Below the pieces are notes generated by a model that was not told the origin of the DNA, did no database searches, and was given only the letters and a program-made list of their open reading frames with translations. The translations under genes and the position numbers were made by a program. 64,000 nucleotides of DNA from Pseudomonas eucalypticola (GTDB lineage: Bacteria; Pseudomonadota; Gammaproteobacteria; Pseudomonadales; Pseudomonadaceae): contig NZ_CP056030.1 in NCBI RefSeq assembly GCF_013374995.1, forward strand, positions 6,046,501 to 6,110,500, given 5' to 3'. Positions 53,870-62,610 of the stretch are shown in pieces (position 1 is the first letter of the stretch; each line of letters starts with the position of its first letter).

Positions 53870-55260
53870 GCCTGCCAAATCCATTTGTGCAAGGCTGGCA
53901 GCAACGCCTGGCCAGCCTGCGCGGCGAGATCGCCCAGGTACCGGCTCATGTTCATAGCGGGCGTATCGTCCGAGCGACGGGCCTGGTACTGGAAGCGGTG
54001 GGCCTGAGCATTCCCCTGGGCGGCGCCTGCCGCATCGAAACCCAGGTTGCGCAGCCCGGCCAAGGGCTTGGCGCCGAATATGCCGAAGCCCAGGTGGTTG
54101 GCTTCGCCGCGGACACCCTGTACCTGATGCCGCTGGAAGAAATCGGTGACCTGCAACCCGGTGCTCGGGTATTGCCCCTGGACGAACGCCAGACTGGCGG
54201 CGCGGCCACGCGCCAGTTCCCCTTGGGCCCGGCATTGATGGGCCGGGTACTGGACAGCCGTGGCGAGCCGCTGGACGGCAAGGGCGCACTGGCTGACGTG
54301 CGGCACAGCCCCCTGAATACGCCGCCGCTCAACCCGCTCAAGCGTGCGCCCATCGACCGCCAGATCGATGTGGGAATTCGCGCCATCAACGCCTTGCTCA
54401 GCGTTGGCCGCGGCCAGCGCCTGGGTCTGTTCGCCGGCTCCGGTGTGGGCAAGTCGGTGCTGCTGGGCATGATGGCCCGGTACACCCGAGCCGATGTCAT
54501 CGTCGTGGGGCTGATCGGTGAACGGGGCCGCGAGGTGCAGGATTTCATCGACAACATCCTTGGCGAGGAAGGCCTGCGCCGCGCGGTGGTGGTGGCCGCG
54601 CCCGCCGACACCTCGCCCTTGCAACGCCTGCAAGGTGCCGCTTATGCCACCCGTATCGCCGAGGACTTCCGCGACCAGGGCCAGGACGTGCTATTGATCA
54701 TGGATTCGCTGACCCGCTATGCCATGGCCCAGCGCGAGATAGCCCTGGCCATCGGCGAACCACCGGCCACCAAGGGTTACCCCCCATCCGTGTTCGCCAA
54801 GCTGCCAAAGCTGGTTGAACGTGCCGGCAACGGGCCGCCCGGTGGCGGTTCGATCACGGCGTTCTACACGGTGCTGAGCGAAGGCGATGACCAGCAAGAC
54901 CCTATCGCCGACTCGGCGCGGGCGATCCTGGATGGTCATATCGTGCTGTCGCGCACCCTCGCTGAGGCCGGGCACTACCCGGCCATCGATATCGAGGCGT
55001 CCATCAGCCGAGCCATGACGGCCATTGTCAGCGATAGCCAGCAGCGCAAAGCCCAGCAGTTCAAGCAGGTGCTGAGCAAATACCAGCGCAACCGCGACCT
55101 GATCACCGTCGGTGCCTATGCCGCTGGCCATGACCCGCTGCTGGACCGCGCTGTGCAACTGAACCCGCACCTGGAGCGCTTCCTGCAACAGCGCATCCAG
55201 GAGCGGACCACCCTGGAAGACACCCTCCAGGCCCTGAACCAGCTGTTCCCAGGTAAATAA
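53866..55260 (+). CDS. fliI: Flagellum-specific export ATPase FliI
   Basis: 464 aa. Walker [16 protein letters not shown] and the F1-like [18 protein letters not shown] and [31 protein letters not shown] are present. It supplies energy and substrate unfolding for the flagellar type III apparatus. It overlaps fliH by 4 bp. Confidence 0.96.
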   Translation: MSLPNPFVQGWQQRLASLRGEIAQVPAHVHSGRIVRATGLVLEAVGLSIPLGGACRIETQVAQPGQGLGAEYAEAQVVGFAADTLYLMPLEEIGDLQPGARVLPLDERQTGGAATRQFPLGPALMGRVLDSRGEPLDGKGALADVRHSPLNTPPLNPLKRAPIDRQIDVGIRAINALLSVGRGQRLGLFAGSGVGKSVLLGMMARYTRADVIVVGLIGERGREVQDFIDNILGEEGLRRAVVVAAPADTSPLQRLQGAAYATRIAEDFRDQGQDVLLIMDSLTRYAMAQREIALAIGEPPATKGYPPSVFAKLPKLVERAGNGPPGGGSITAFYTVLSEGDDQQDPIADSARAILDGHIVLSRTLAEAGHYPAIDIEASISRAMTAIVSDSQQRKAQQFKQVLSKYQRNRDLITVGAYAAGHDPLLDRAVQLNPHLERFLQQRIQERTTLEDTLQALNQLFPGK

Positions 55261-55275
55261 CCCCGAGGCAGTGCC

Positions 55276-55728
55276 ATGACATCGTCCCTCGACCTGCTCG
55301 CTGAACTGGCCCACAAGGCGCGCGACGGTGCCGCCCGTACCCTGGCCCAGCAGCGCCAGGCCCTGCGCCAACTGGCAGGGCAATTGAAAACCTTGCAGCA
55401 GTATCAGCAGGAATACCGCCAGAGTTTGCAAAGCACCCTGCACAAGGAAGGCATGAGCCCCGCCAGCCTCGCCAACTACCGCGCCTTCCTGGCATCGCTG
55501 GACACTGCCATGGATCGTGCGCGCAACAGCATGGCCCGGCAGCAGGCGGAAATCGACAAAAGCCAACAGGCCTGGCAAGCCGAATGGCGCAAGGCCCACG
55601 CCTACGAAGCCCTGCTGCAACGACGCGCCTCGCAACAGCAGCACCTGGCTAACCGCCGCGAACAGCGCCAGAGCGACGAAATGGGCGCCCGGATGCGCCA
55701 GCAGCCCGGCCCCTTCACCCGTACTTGA
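55276..55728 (+). CDS. fliJ: Flagellar export protein FliJ
   Basis: 150 aa, almost entirely helical coiled coil (LLAELAHKARDGAARTLAQQRQALRQLAGQLKTLQQYQQEYRQSL). FliJ is the central stalk of the export ATPase ring. Identified by position between fliI and fliK and by coiled-coil pattern. Confidence 0.88.
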   Translation: MTSSLDLLAELAHKARDGAARTLAQQRQALRQLAGQLKTLQQYQQEYRQSLQSTLHKEGMSPASLANYRAFLASLDTAMDRARNSMARQQAEIDKSQQAWQAEWRKAHAYEALLQRRASQQQHLANRREQRQSDEMGARMRQQPGPFTRT

Positions 55729-55736
55729 GAGCTCCC

Positions 55737-57050
55737 ATGGACATCACCGCACTGCTGGCCAGCCCCGCGACCGCCAGCGCCCCGGGCCCCGCTGCAACCG
55801 AAACCGACGGCAGCGTGTTTGCCCAGGCACTGGACGCGGCCGCCCAGGCACAACCCGTGGAGGCGATAACGCCCGACACGACCGTTGCGCTGCCCGTCGC
55901 GGTACTTGAAACGGCCGCCGAACCGGCAATGACGGCGGCGACAGCAGTGCCGCTGGCGGAACCTGAAATGTCGGTGACACCCCAAGGCGAGCCACCCGCT
56001 GCCAGCGTGCCTGATGAAGCCAGCGTGCCCAGCGCGATACCGGTAGCGCAACCGGCTGCCCCGGCGGTAGCCGCGAACACACCGGCCAAACCGCAGGTGG
56101 TGGCGTCGCAGCAACCAGAGGAAATCGAGCCTCCCGAAGCCAGCCTGCCCATGGTGGATGAGTCGCAACCCCCTGAAAACGATGACGGCACGGATAGCCA
56201 ACTGCAGCACATCCGCAACCGCATGCACTTGATCGACACGGCCGGCACCCCCGATGCCAGCACAGCCCAGGCATATACCCAGCCGGTGTCCATACCGCTG
56301 GCCGACGCCACCCCGGTACTCGCCGAGGCGCCGGCCCAGGCCGCGCCCGCGGTGACCGTGCGCAGCACTCAACTGCCTGCGGTAACCAGTACCACCGGCA
56401 ACCCTGGCAAGGCGCAAAGCGCGGCGGCAGTGCCACCCACCACTACCGTGCCCGCCGACACGGTGACCGACACCGCCGTCATGGCGACAGCAACCGATAC
56501 GCCGTCGGACGGCAACGAGACTGGTGCCGACGGCGACACACCCAGCCCCCAGCCGCCCGACACCCTGAGCGCCTGGACGCCCGTCACCGGCGGGGTGGTC
56601 AGCAGCGAACCCGCGCCGACCGCCACCGGCAACCCGACCTTGACCGCCGTGGTGGGCAGTTCGCAATGGCAAAGCGGGCTCAGCCAACAAGTGCTCAGCC
56701 TGCACCAGCGCGGCAAGCACCAGGTGGACCTGCAGCTGCACCCCGCCGACCTGGGGCCCTTGTCCATCAGTCTCAAACAGGACACCAGCGGCACCCAGGC
56801 CCAGTTCATCTGCGCTCACCCAGCCGTGCGCACTGCCGTGGAGCAGGCCCTGCCCCAATTGCGCGAAGCCTTGGCGGCCCAGGGCATCACCCTGGGGGAC
56901 ACCTCGGTCAGTGACCAGCCTTCGCGCCAGGCACAGCGCGAGCAGAGCCCCTATGCCCCACCTGCGGCCAGCGCCGGGGCCGTCGCCGACGAAGACCCCA
57001 GCGAGGCTCAGCCCACCCCGCTCATGACGCGCATCGACCTGTACACCTGA
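55737..57050 (+). CDS. fliK: Flagellar hook-length control protein FliK
   Basis: 437 aa with start ATG 55737. A long Ala/Pro/Thr/Val-rich ruler region fills the first 290 residues or so. The C-terminal switch domain has HQVDLQLHPADLGPLSISLKQDTSGTQAQFICAHPAVRTAVEQALPQLREALAAQGITLGD, which is typical. It measures hook length and triggers the FlhB switch. Confidence 0.92.
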   Translation: MDITALLASPATASAPGPAATETDGSVFAQALDAAAQAQPVEAITPDTTVALPVAVLETAAEPAMTAATAVPLAEPEMSVTPQGEPPAASVPDEASVPSAIPVAQPAAPAVAANTPAKPQVVASQQPEEIEPPEASLPMVDESQPPENDDGTDSQLQHIRNRMHLIDTAGTPDASTAQAYTQPVSIPLADATPVLAEAPAQAAPAVTVRSTQLPAVTSTTGNPGKAQSAAAVPPTTTVPADTVTDTAVMATATDTPSDGNETGADGDTPSPQPPDTLSAWTPVTGGVVSSEPAPTATGNPTLTAVVGSSQWQSGLSQQVLSLHQRGKHQVDLQLHPADLGPLSISLKQDTSGTQAQFICAHPAVRTAVEQALPQLREALAAQGITLGDTSVSDQPSRQAQREQSPYAPPAASAGAVADEDPSEAQPTPLMTRIDLYT

Positions 57051-57072
57051 CAGCCCGCCATGCCACGGCAAA

Positions 57073-57089
57073 ACGCCAAGATACGGCGT
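57073..57089. promoter_or_regulatory. Inverted repeat in the fliK-fliL gap
   Basis: ACGCC (57073-57077) and GGCGT (57085-57089) lie in the only sizeable gap (126 bp) of the fliF-fliR series. Flanking GGCAAAACGCC and its inverted partner recall FlhDC half-sites, but the 7-nt spacer is too short. It may be a weak hairpin or part of a fliL promoter. Confidence 0.25.
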
Positions 57090-57176
57090 ATTGGGCGGCT
57101 TTATCGGGCCATGGTCGGGGCGCGGTGATGGTCATACTCGCGGCTTGTCTGATCAGACCCTACGAAGACACCGGCA

Positions 57177-57632
57177 ATGAGCACGACCCGCAAGACCCCT
57201 TGGCTACCCATGATCCTGTGCGTTGTGTTGCTGGCCGCCGCCAGCATCGCCGGCACCTGGTACTACGTGACCCGCCTGCAGGCCCCCGCCCAAGCGGCCG
57301 TCGAACCGCCGGCCGCGCCGCAGCTGGTGAACATCGCACCGCTGACCGTCAACCTGCAGAACCCACAGCACGAACAACGCCTGCTGTATGTCGGCTTCGC
57401 CATCAGCGTGGGCGACAAGGCCACCCAGGCCTTCCTGCAATCCTACGTGCCACAGATCCGCAGCCAGCTGTTCAAGCTGCTGGGCGAACAGGACAGCACC
57501 GCCCTGATGACCAGCCAGGGCAAGAGCGCTTTGGCCGCCAAGGTGCTGGAGCTGGTCAAGCGTCCGCTGACAACACCCCAACCCGAGCTTTCCATACTCG
57601 ACGTCCTTTACACCGACTTCATCGTGCAATAG
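57177..57632 (+). CDS. fliL: Flagellar basal body protein FliL
   Basis: 151 aa. One N-terminal membrane helix (WLPMILCVVLLAAASIAGTWYYV), then the periplasmic domain with NIAPLTVNLQNPQHEQRLLYVGFAISVGD. FliL surrounds and stabilises stator units. First gene of the fliLMNOPQR series after a 126-bp gap. Confidence 0.92.
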   Translation: MSTTRKTPWLPMILCVVLLAAASIAGTWYYVTRLQAPAQAAVEPPAAPQLVNIAPLTVNLQNPQHEQRLLYVGFAISVGDKATQAFLQSYVPQIRSQLFKLLGEQDSTALMTSQGKSALAAKVLELVKRPLTTPQPELSILDVLYTDFIVQ

Positions 57633-57635
57633 CCC

Positions 57636-58688
57636 ATGCCCTTAGAAGACCTGTTGTCGCAGGAAGAGATCGATACGCTGCTCAACGGCGTCAGCGGTGA
57701 CGACGAGTCATCCGCCGGCACCGAGCAGATGCCCTGGGATGCCCACATCCGCCCCTATGACCCGGCCACCCAGCACCGGGTCATCCGCGAGCGGCTGCAC
57801 GCCCTGGACATCATCAACGAGCGCTTTGCCCGGTATTTCCGCATGGGCCTGTTCAACCTGATCCGGCGCAGTGCCGATATCACCGTGGACAGCGTGCGCT
57901 ACCAGAGCTTCAACGATTTCTCCCGCCATGTGCCGGTGCCCACCAACATCAATCTGCTGGCCATGAAGCCCCTGCGCGGCACGGTGCTGACGGTGTTTCC
58001 GCCCAACCTGGTGTTCATGGTGGTGGACAACCTGTTCGGCGGCGACGGGCGCTTCCTGGCCAAGTCGGAAGGTCGCGAGTTCACCCGCACCGAGCAGCGC
58101 ATCATCCGCCGCCTGCTCAGCCTGGCCATCAGCGCCTACCAGGACGCCTGGAGTTCGGTGTACCCGCTGGAAATCGAATACCTGCGCTCGGAAATGCAGG
58201 CCAAGTTCGCCAACATCACCAGCTCGCCCAACGAGATCGTGGTCAACACCACGTTCCACCTGGAAGTGGGCAACCTGGCCAGTGATTTCAACATCGTCAT
58301 TCCCTACCTGATGATCGAGCCACTGCGCCAGTTGCTCAATGGCCCCCTCACCGACAGCGATCCCGACGCCGAGAAGGCCTGGAACCGCAAGATGGCCGGC
58401 GAGATCACCCAATCGCATATCGAACTGGTGGCCGACTTCACCGAAATCGACACCAGCATCGGCCAGGTCATGGCGCTGCAGGTGGGCGACGTGCTGCCCA
58501 TCGAGCTGCCCGACACCCTGGTGGCCAAGGTCGACGGCGTGCCGGTGCTGACCTGCGATTACGGCAGCCAGAACGGCCTGTGCGCCCTGCTGGTGAAAGA
58601 CCTCATCGACCACTCGCCCGTAGGCCCCGAAGCCGCCAGCTTCGTGAAAGGCCCCGTGCCCCCTGCCAAGGACTCCGCCCATGACTGA
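57636..58688 (+). CDS. fliM: Flagellar motor switch protein FliM
   Basis: 350 aa. N-terminal CheY-P binding motif LSQEEIDTLLNGV, the CheC-like middle domain with GxxG (LAMKPLRGTVLTVFPPNLVFMVVDNLFGGDGR), and the C-terminal SpoA domain that pairs with FliN. It can therefore be controlled by the cell's CheY. It overlaps fliN by 8 bp. Confidence 0.95.
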   Translation: MPLEDLLSQEEIDTLLNGVSGDDESSAGTEQMPWDAHIRPYDPATQHRVIRERLHALDIINERFARYFRMGLFNLIRRSADITVDSVRYQSFNDFSRHVPVPTNINLLAMKPLRGTVLTVFPPNLVFMVVDNLFGGDGRFLAKSEGREFTRTEQRIIRRLLSLAISAYQDAWSSVYPLEIEYLRSEMQAKFANITSSPNEIVVNTTFHLEVGNLASDFNIVIPYLMIEPLRQLLNGPLTDSDPDAEKAWNRKMAGEITQSHIELVADFTEIDTSIGQVMALQVGDVLPIELPDTLVAKVDGVPVLTCDYGSQNGLCALLVKDLIDHSPVGPEAASFVKGPVPPAKDSAHD

Positions 58689-59160
58689 ACCGACCACCCC
58701 CGAGCCCACCCCGGCGCAAGACCCATCGCTGGAAGACGAATGGGCCAGCGCCATGGCCGAGCAGGGCGATGATGCCGATCTGGATGACCCATGGGCCGCA
58801 GCCCTGGCCGAACAGGAAAGCGCCCCGGCGGACGCCCCCGCCGCGGCACCTGCCAAGGTGTTTCGCCCCCTGAACAACCAGGGCGGCGGCGCCGTGAGTC
58901 GCGACCTGGAAATGATCATGGACATCCCGGTCAAGCTCAGCGTGGAACTGGGCCGCACCCGGGTGACCATCAAGCAATTGCTGGAACTGGCCCAGGGCTC
59001 GGTGCTGGCACTCGACGGGCTGGCCGGCGAGCCGATGGATATCCTCATCAACGGCTACCTGATCGCCCAGGGCGAAGTGGTGGTGGTCGATGAAAAGTAT
59101 GGCATCCGCATCACCGAGATCATCACCCCGTCCGAGCGGGTACAGAAACTCAACCGATGA
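58681..59160 (+). CDS. fliN: Flagellar motor switch protein FliN
   Basis: 159 aa. An acidic N-terminal extension of about 75 residues precedes the SpoA domain (DLEMIMDIPVKLSVELGRTRVTIKQLLELAQGSVLALDGLAGEPMDILINGYLIAQGEVVVVDEKYGIRITEI). With FliM it forms the C ring. Confidence 0.95.
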   Translation: MTEPTTPEPTPAQDPSLEDEWASAMAEQGDDADLDDPWAAALAEQESAPADAPAAAPAKVFRPLNNQGGGAVSRDLEMIMDIPVKLSVELGRTRVTIKQLLELAQGSVLALDGLAGEPMDILINGYLIAQGEVVVVDEKYGIRITEIITPSERVQKLNR

Positions 59161-59546
59161 CCAGCCCGCCCTCCTCACCCGACAGCCTCTTGGGCCTGGC
59201 CTTGCTTGGCAAGACCGGCCTGGCCTTCGCCGTAGTGGTGGCCAGCATTCTGCTATGCGGCTGGTTGGCCAAGCGCTTACGCCCCGGCCACACCCGGCCC
59301 GGCGCGCACCTGCGGCTGGTCGGCAGCACCCAAGTGGGCCAGCGCGAGCGGGTGGTGATCGTCCAGGTGCAAGGGCGCTGGCTGGTACTGGGGGTCACGC
59401 CCCAGCACATCAGCGCCCTGTCGGAACTGCCCGCCCCGGCCGATGAACCTGCCGCACCCGGCACGCCGCTGGCACCAGCCTTCGCCGAACGCCTGGCGGC
59501 CGCCGTGAAACAACGCCTGACCCCCGCCGGAAACGACACGCCATGA
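59157..59546 (+). CDS. fliO: Flagellar export apparatus protein FliO
   Basis: 129 aa. One membrane helix ([27 protein letters not shown]) followed by a cytosolic FliO domain ([37 protein letters not shown]). It assists FliP assembly. It overlaps fliN and fliP by 4 bp each. Confidence 0.9.
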   Translation: MTSPPSSPDSLLGLALLGKTGLAFAVVVASILLCGWLAKRLRPGHTRPGAHLRLVGSTQVGQRERVVIVQVQGRWLVLGVTPQHISALSELPAPADEPAAPGTPLAPAFAERLAAAVKQRLTPAGNDTP

Positions 59547-60295
59547 ACCTGCGCCCCATGCTCCTGGCTGCCACTGTGCTGCCGGCCCTGATCGACACCG
59601 CCTGGGCCCAGGAAGCCCCGGGCCTGGCGGCCTTCACCAGCCAGGCCATGGGCAACGGCAGCCAGCAATGGTCGCTGAGCCTGCAAACCCTGATGCTGCT
59701 GTCGTCCATGGCCTTCCTGCCGGCGCTGTTACTGATGATGACCGGTTTTACCCGCATCATCATCGTCCTGGGCCTGCTGCGCACTGCCATCGGCACCACC
59801 TCGGCGCCCCCCAACCAGGTATTGCTCGGCCTGGCCCTGTTTCTGACGTTCTTTGTTATGTCGCCGGTGCTGAACAAGGCCTACGACACCGCGTGGCAGC
59901 CGTTCTCCAGCAACCAGATCGGCCTTGAGGAAATGCTCGACAAGGGCAGCCAGCCGTTTCGCGGCTTCATGCTCAAGCAGACCCGCGAAACCGACCTGGC
60001 CATGTATGCGCGCATCGCCGACCTGCAGGACCTGGACAGCCCCGACCAGGTACCCATGCGCGTGCTGATGCCGGCCTTCGTCACCAGCGAGCTGAAGACC
60101 GCCTTCCAGATCGGCTTCAGCATTTTCGTCCCCTTTCTGATCATCGATCTGATCGTCGCCAGCGTGCTGATGGCGCTGGGCATGATGATGGTGCCGCCGG
60201 CGACCATTTCGCTGCCCTTCAAGTTGATGCTGTTCGTGCTGGTGGATGGCTGGCAGTTGCTGCTGGGCTCCCTGGCCCAGAGTTTCTACACCTGA
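59543..60295 (+). CDS. fliP: Flagellar export gate protein FliP
   Basis: 250 aa with a cleavable signal sequence and four membrane helices. Signatures are [46 protein letters not shown] and [40 protein letters not shown]. Core of the FliP5Q4R1 gate. Confidence 0.96.
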   Translation: MNLRPMLLAATVLPALIDTAWAQEAPGLAAFTSQAMGNGSQQWSLSLQTLMLLSSMAFLPALLLMMTGFTRIIIVLGLLRTAIGTTSAPPNQVLLGLALFLTFFVMSPVLNKAYDTAWQPFSSNQIGLEEMLDKGSQPFRGFMLKQTRETDLAMYARIADLQDLDSPDQVPMRVLMPAFVTSELKTAFQIGFSIFVPFLIIDLIVASVLMALGMMMVPPATISLPFKLMLFVLVDGWQLLLGSLAQSFYT

Positions 60296-60320
60296 CACCT
60301 ACCTTCGGAGCCTTACCACG

Positions 60321-60590
60321 ATGACACCGGAAATGGTCATGGACCTGGCCTACAGGGGCATGCGCGTGAGCCTGTTCGTCGCCGCGCCGCTGCTGCTCAC
60401 CACCCTGGCGGTGGGCCTGATCGTCAGCCTGTTCCAGGCGGCGACGCAGATCAACGAGTCGACGCTGTCGTTCATCCCCAAGATCATCGGTATCTGCGCG
60501 GTACTGGTACTGGCGGGGCCTTTGATGATGGACATGATCCTGGACTTCACCCGCGACCTGCTGGTGGGGCTGCCAGGCCTGGTGGGCTGA
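60321..60590 (+). CDS. fliQ: Flagellar export gate protein FliQ
   Basis: 89 aa with two membrane helices, start ATG 60321 after a GGAG site. MTPEMVMDLAYRGMRVSLFVAAPLLLTTLAVGLIVSLFQAATQINESTLSFIPKI is a standard FliQ pattern. Confidence 0.95.
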   Translation: MTPEMVMDLAYRGMRVSLFVAAPLLLTTLAVGLIVSLFQAATQINESTLSFIPKIIGICAVLVLAGPLMMDMILDFTRDLLVGLPGLVG

Positions 60591-60596
60591 GCGCCC

Positions 60597-61388
60597 ATGC
60601 TGGACATCGACTCGGGACAATTGCAGCAATGGCTGGCGCTGTTCTTCTGGCCGCTGTGCCGCATTGCCGCGTTCATGCTGGTGGACCCGCTGCTGGGCCA
60701 TACCATCATCCCCAACAGCGTGAAAATCGGCCTGGCCTTGTTGCTCAGCGTGCTGCTTTCACCGGTGCTGCCGCCCATGCCGGACGTGGCCATCGTGTCA
60801 TGGGAAGGGCTGGGTATCGCCGTGGAACAACTGTTGATCGGCGCCAGCCTGGGCATGGTGATGCGCGTGACCCTGGCGGCGGTGGAAATGGCTGGCGAGA
60901 TCTGCGGCATGCAGATGGGGCTGGCGTTCGCCAGTTTCTATTCGGCGGAAAGCAACACCAACACCATGGTGCTGTCGCGGCTGCTGAGCATGACTACCTT
61001 GCTGATGTTCCTGGCGCTGGATGGCCACCTGCTGGTGCTGCGCCTGCTGGCCAGCACCTTCCAGAGCCTGCCGGTGGGCAACCTGCATTTCGACCCGTCG
61101 TCATGGGAGATGGTCGCCCGCTATGGCAGCCGCGTGTTCCTCACCGGCCTGCTGCTGGCCTTGCCCATGGTGGCGGCGCTGCTGATCATCAACCTGGCCA
61201 TGGGCATTCTCAACCGCGCGGCGCCGCAATTGACCGTGTTCGCCGTGGGCTTTCCGGTCACCCTGAGTACCGGGCTGGTACTGATCATGGCGCTGACCAG
61301 CCACCTGGGGCATTTCATCCAGCTGCTGCTGGATGAATCGCTGCACTTCATGCAGATGCTGGTCGGCAACATGATCGTGCCCGGCTGA
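60597..61388 (+). CDS. fliR: Flagellar export gate protein FliR
   Basis: 263 aa with six predicted membrane segments (FFWPLCRIAAFMLVDPLLG, VKIGLALLLSVLLSPVLPPMP, IGASLGMVMRVTLAAVEMAGEICGMQMGLAFASFY). It completes the export gate. The gene ends 6 bp from flgL (convergent), so the two transcripts meet without a visible terminator. Confidence 0.95.
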   Translation: MLDIDSGQLQQWLALFFWPLCRIAAFMLVDPLLGHTIIPNSVKIGLALLLSVLLSPVLPPMPDVAIVSWEGLGIAVEQLLIGASLGMVMRVTLAAVEMAGEICGMQMGLAFASFYSAESNTNTMVLSRLLSMTTLLMFLALDGHLLVLRLLASTFQSLPVGNLHFDPSSWEMVARYGSRVFLTGLLLALPMVAALLIINLAMGILNRAAPQLTVFAVGFPVTLSTGLVLIMALTSHLGHFIQLLLDESLHFMQMLVGNMIVPG

Positions 61389-61394
61389 GCCCGG

Positions 61395-62594
61395 TCAGAT
61401 ATAGTCGAACAGCGTCATGTCCTGCACGCTGGCGAAGGTCTGTTGCGCTGCCTGCAAGGCGACCTGCAGAGCGGTGTAGTTGGATACCGACGTGGTGTAG
61501 TCGGCATCGGTCAGGTTGGACAGGCTGGTGGCGTAGGTCAGCGACATGTCATCGCCCACGGTATCCAGCACATCGATCTCGTTCATGCGCGTGCCTACCG
61601 AGGTGCGCACGGTGAGGACGTTGTCCAGGGCGTTGTCCAGCTCCCGACTGCTGGTGGACAGGGTGTTGCTCAAGGCTGCCTGGTCGGCCTCGTCTTCCAC
61701 CGGTGTGTTGAGGGCCGTGATGATGTTCTGCAGGGTGCTGAACAGGTCCGGGTCGGCATCGGCGGCCGCGCTGACGCTGATGCTGTCGCCGTCGGCGGGC
61801 TCGCCTTCCAGGGTCATGGAAAGGCCGTTGACCTCCACGGTGTCGCCCGACTCGTACGCCACCGCGTCACCGCCATCGACGCTGTAAGTGGTTGCGCCGT
61901 CGTCGTCCACGGCGAAGGTCAGGGTGAAGGCGGTACCGTAGTTGGTAGCGCTGCTGTCAGTGATATCCGGCCCGTCGAACGTCACCGATCCGCTGTTGTC
62001 GGCACTGGCCTGGGCCACGAACCCCGCGGCGCTGCCTACGCTGAGGAAGACGCTCTGGCCGGTGTCCCCGCTGGCAATGGTCTCGGTGGCGCTGATCTGC
62101 TGCATCACCGCGTTGTCGTCACCCTGGTAGGTGAGGTTGCCGTCGGCGTCTGCTACGAACGTCTGGCTCTCGCTCTGGTAGCCGGAAAAGATGTAGTTGC
62201 CGTTGCTATCCGTGGTATTGGCCAAGGACACCAGCGTGTCGTAGATGCCTTGCAGCGAAGTGGCGATGGACGCGCGGTCATCATCACTGAGGGTGCCGTC
62301 GCCAGCCTGGATCAACAGGGTCTTGGCGCTGGTGATTGCATCGCTGATGCTGTCCAGAGCGCTCTCTTCGGTAGACAACGACGTGGTCACCGAGGTGCGC
62401 GAAGCGGCGTACTGGTCGTTGAGCGACGAAGCCTGTTGCACCACCACTGCCTGGGCTGCCGCCGACGAATCGTCGGAAGGGTTCACCACGCGCTTGCCGC
62501 TGGATACCTCGCTGCTGGCGTCCAGGTAGGCGGCTTCCTGGGTGAGCATGTTGCTCAGGCCCTGGCTGTAGACGGTCTGGGTGGAAATACGCAT
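61395..62594 (-). CDS. flgL: Flagellar hook-filament junction protein FlgL
   Basis: 399 aa, the second hook-filament junction protein (HAP3). N-terminal MRISTQTVYSQGLSNMLTQEAAYLDASSEVSSGKRVVNPSDDSSAAAQAV and the flagellin-like C-terminus are conserved. The middle is acidic and Ser/Thr-rich; the whole protein has only 2 Lys. It is 16 bp downstream of flgK. Confidence 0.92.
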   Translation of the reverse strand: MRISTQTVYSQGLSNMLTQEAAYLDASSEVSSGKRVVNPSDDSSAAAQAVVVQQASSLNDQYAASRTSVTTSLSTEESALDSISDAITSAKTLLIQAGDGTLSDDDRASIATSLQGIYDTLVSLANTTDSNGNYIFSGYQSESQTFVADADGNLTYQGDDNAVMQQISATETIASGDTGQSVFLSVGSAAGFVAQASADNSGSVTFDGPDITDSSATNYGTAFTLTFAVDDDGATTYSVDGGDAVAYESGDTVEVNGLSMTLEGEPADGDSISVSAAADADPDLFSTLQNIITALNTPVEDEADQAALSNTLSTSSRELDNALDNVLTVRTSVGTRMNEIDVLDTVGDDMSLTYATSLSNLTDADYTTSVSNYTALQVALQAAQQTFASVQDMTLFDYI

Positions 62595-62610
62595 CGGTCA
62601 AGCCTCCTTG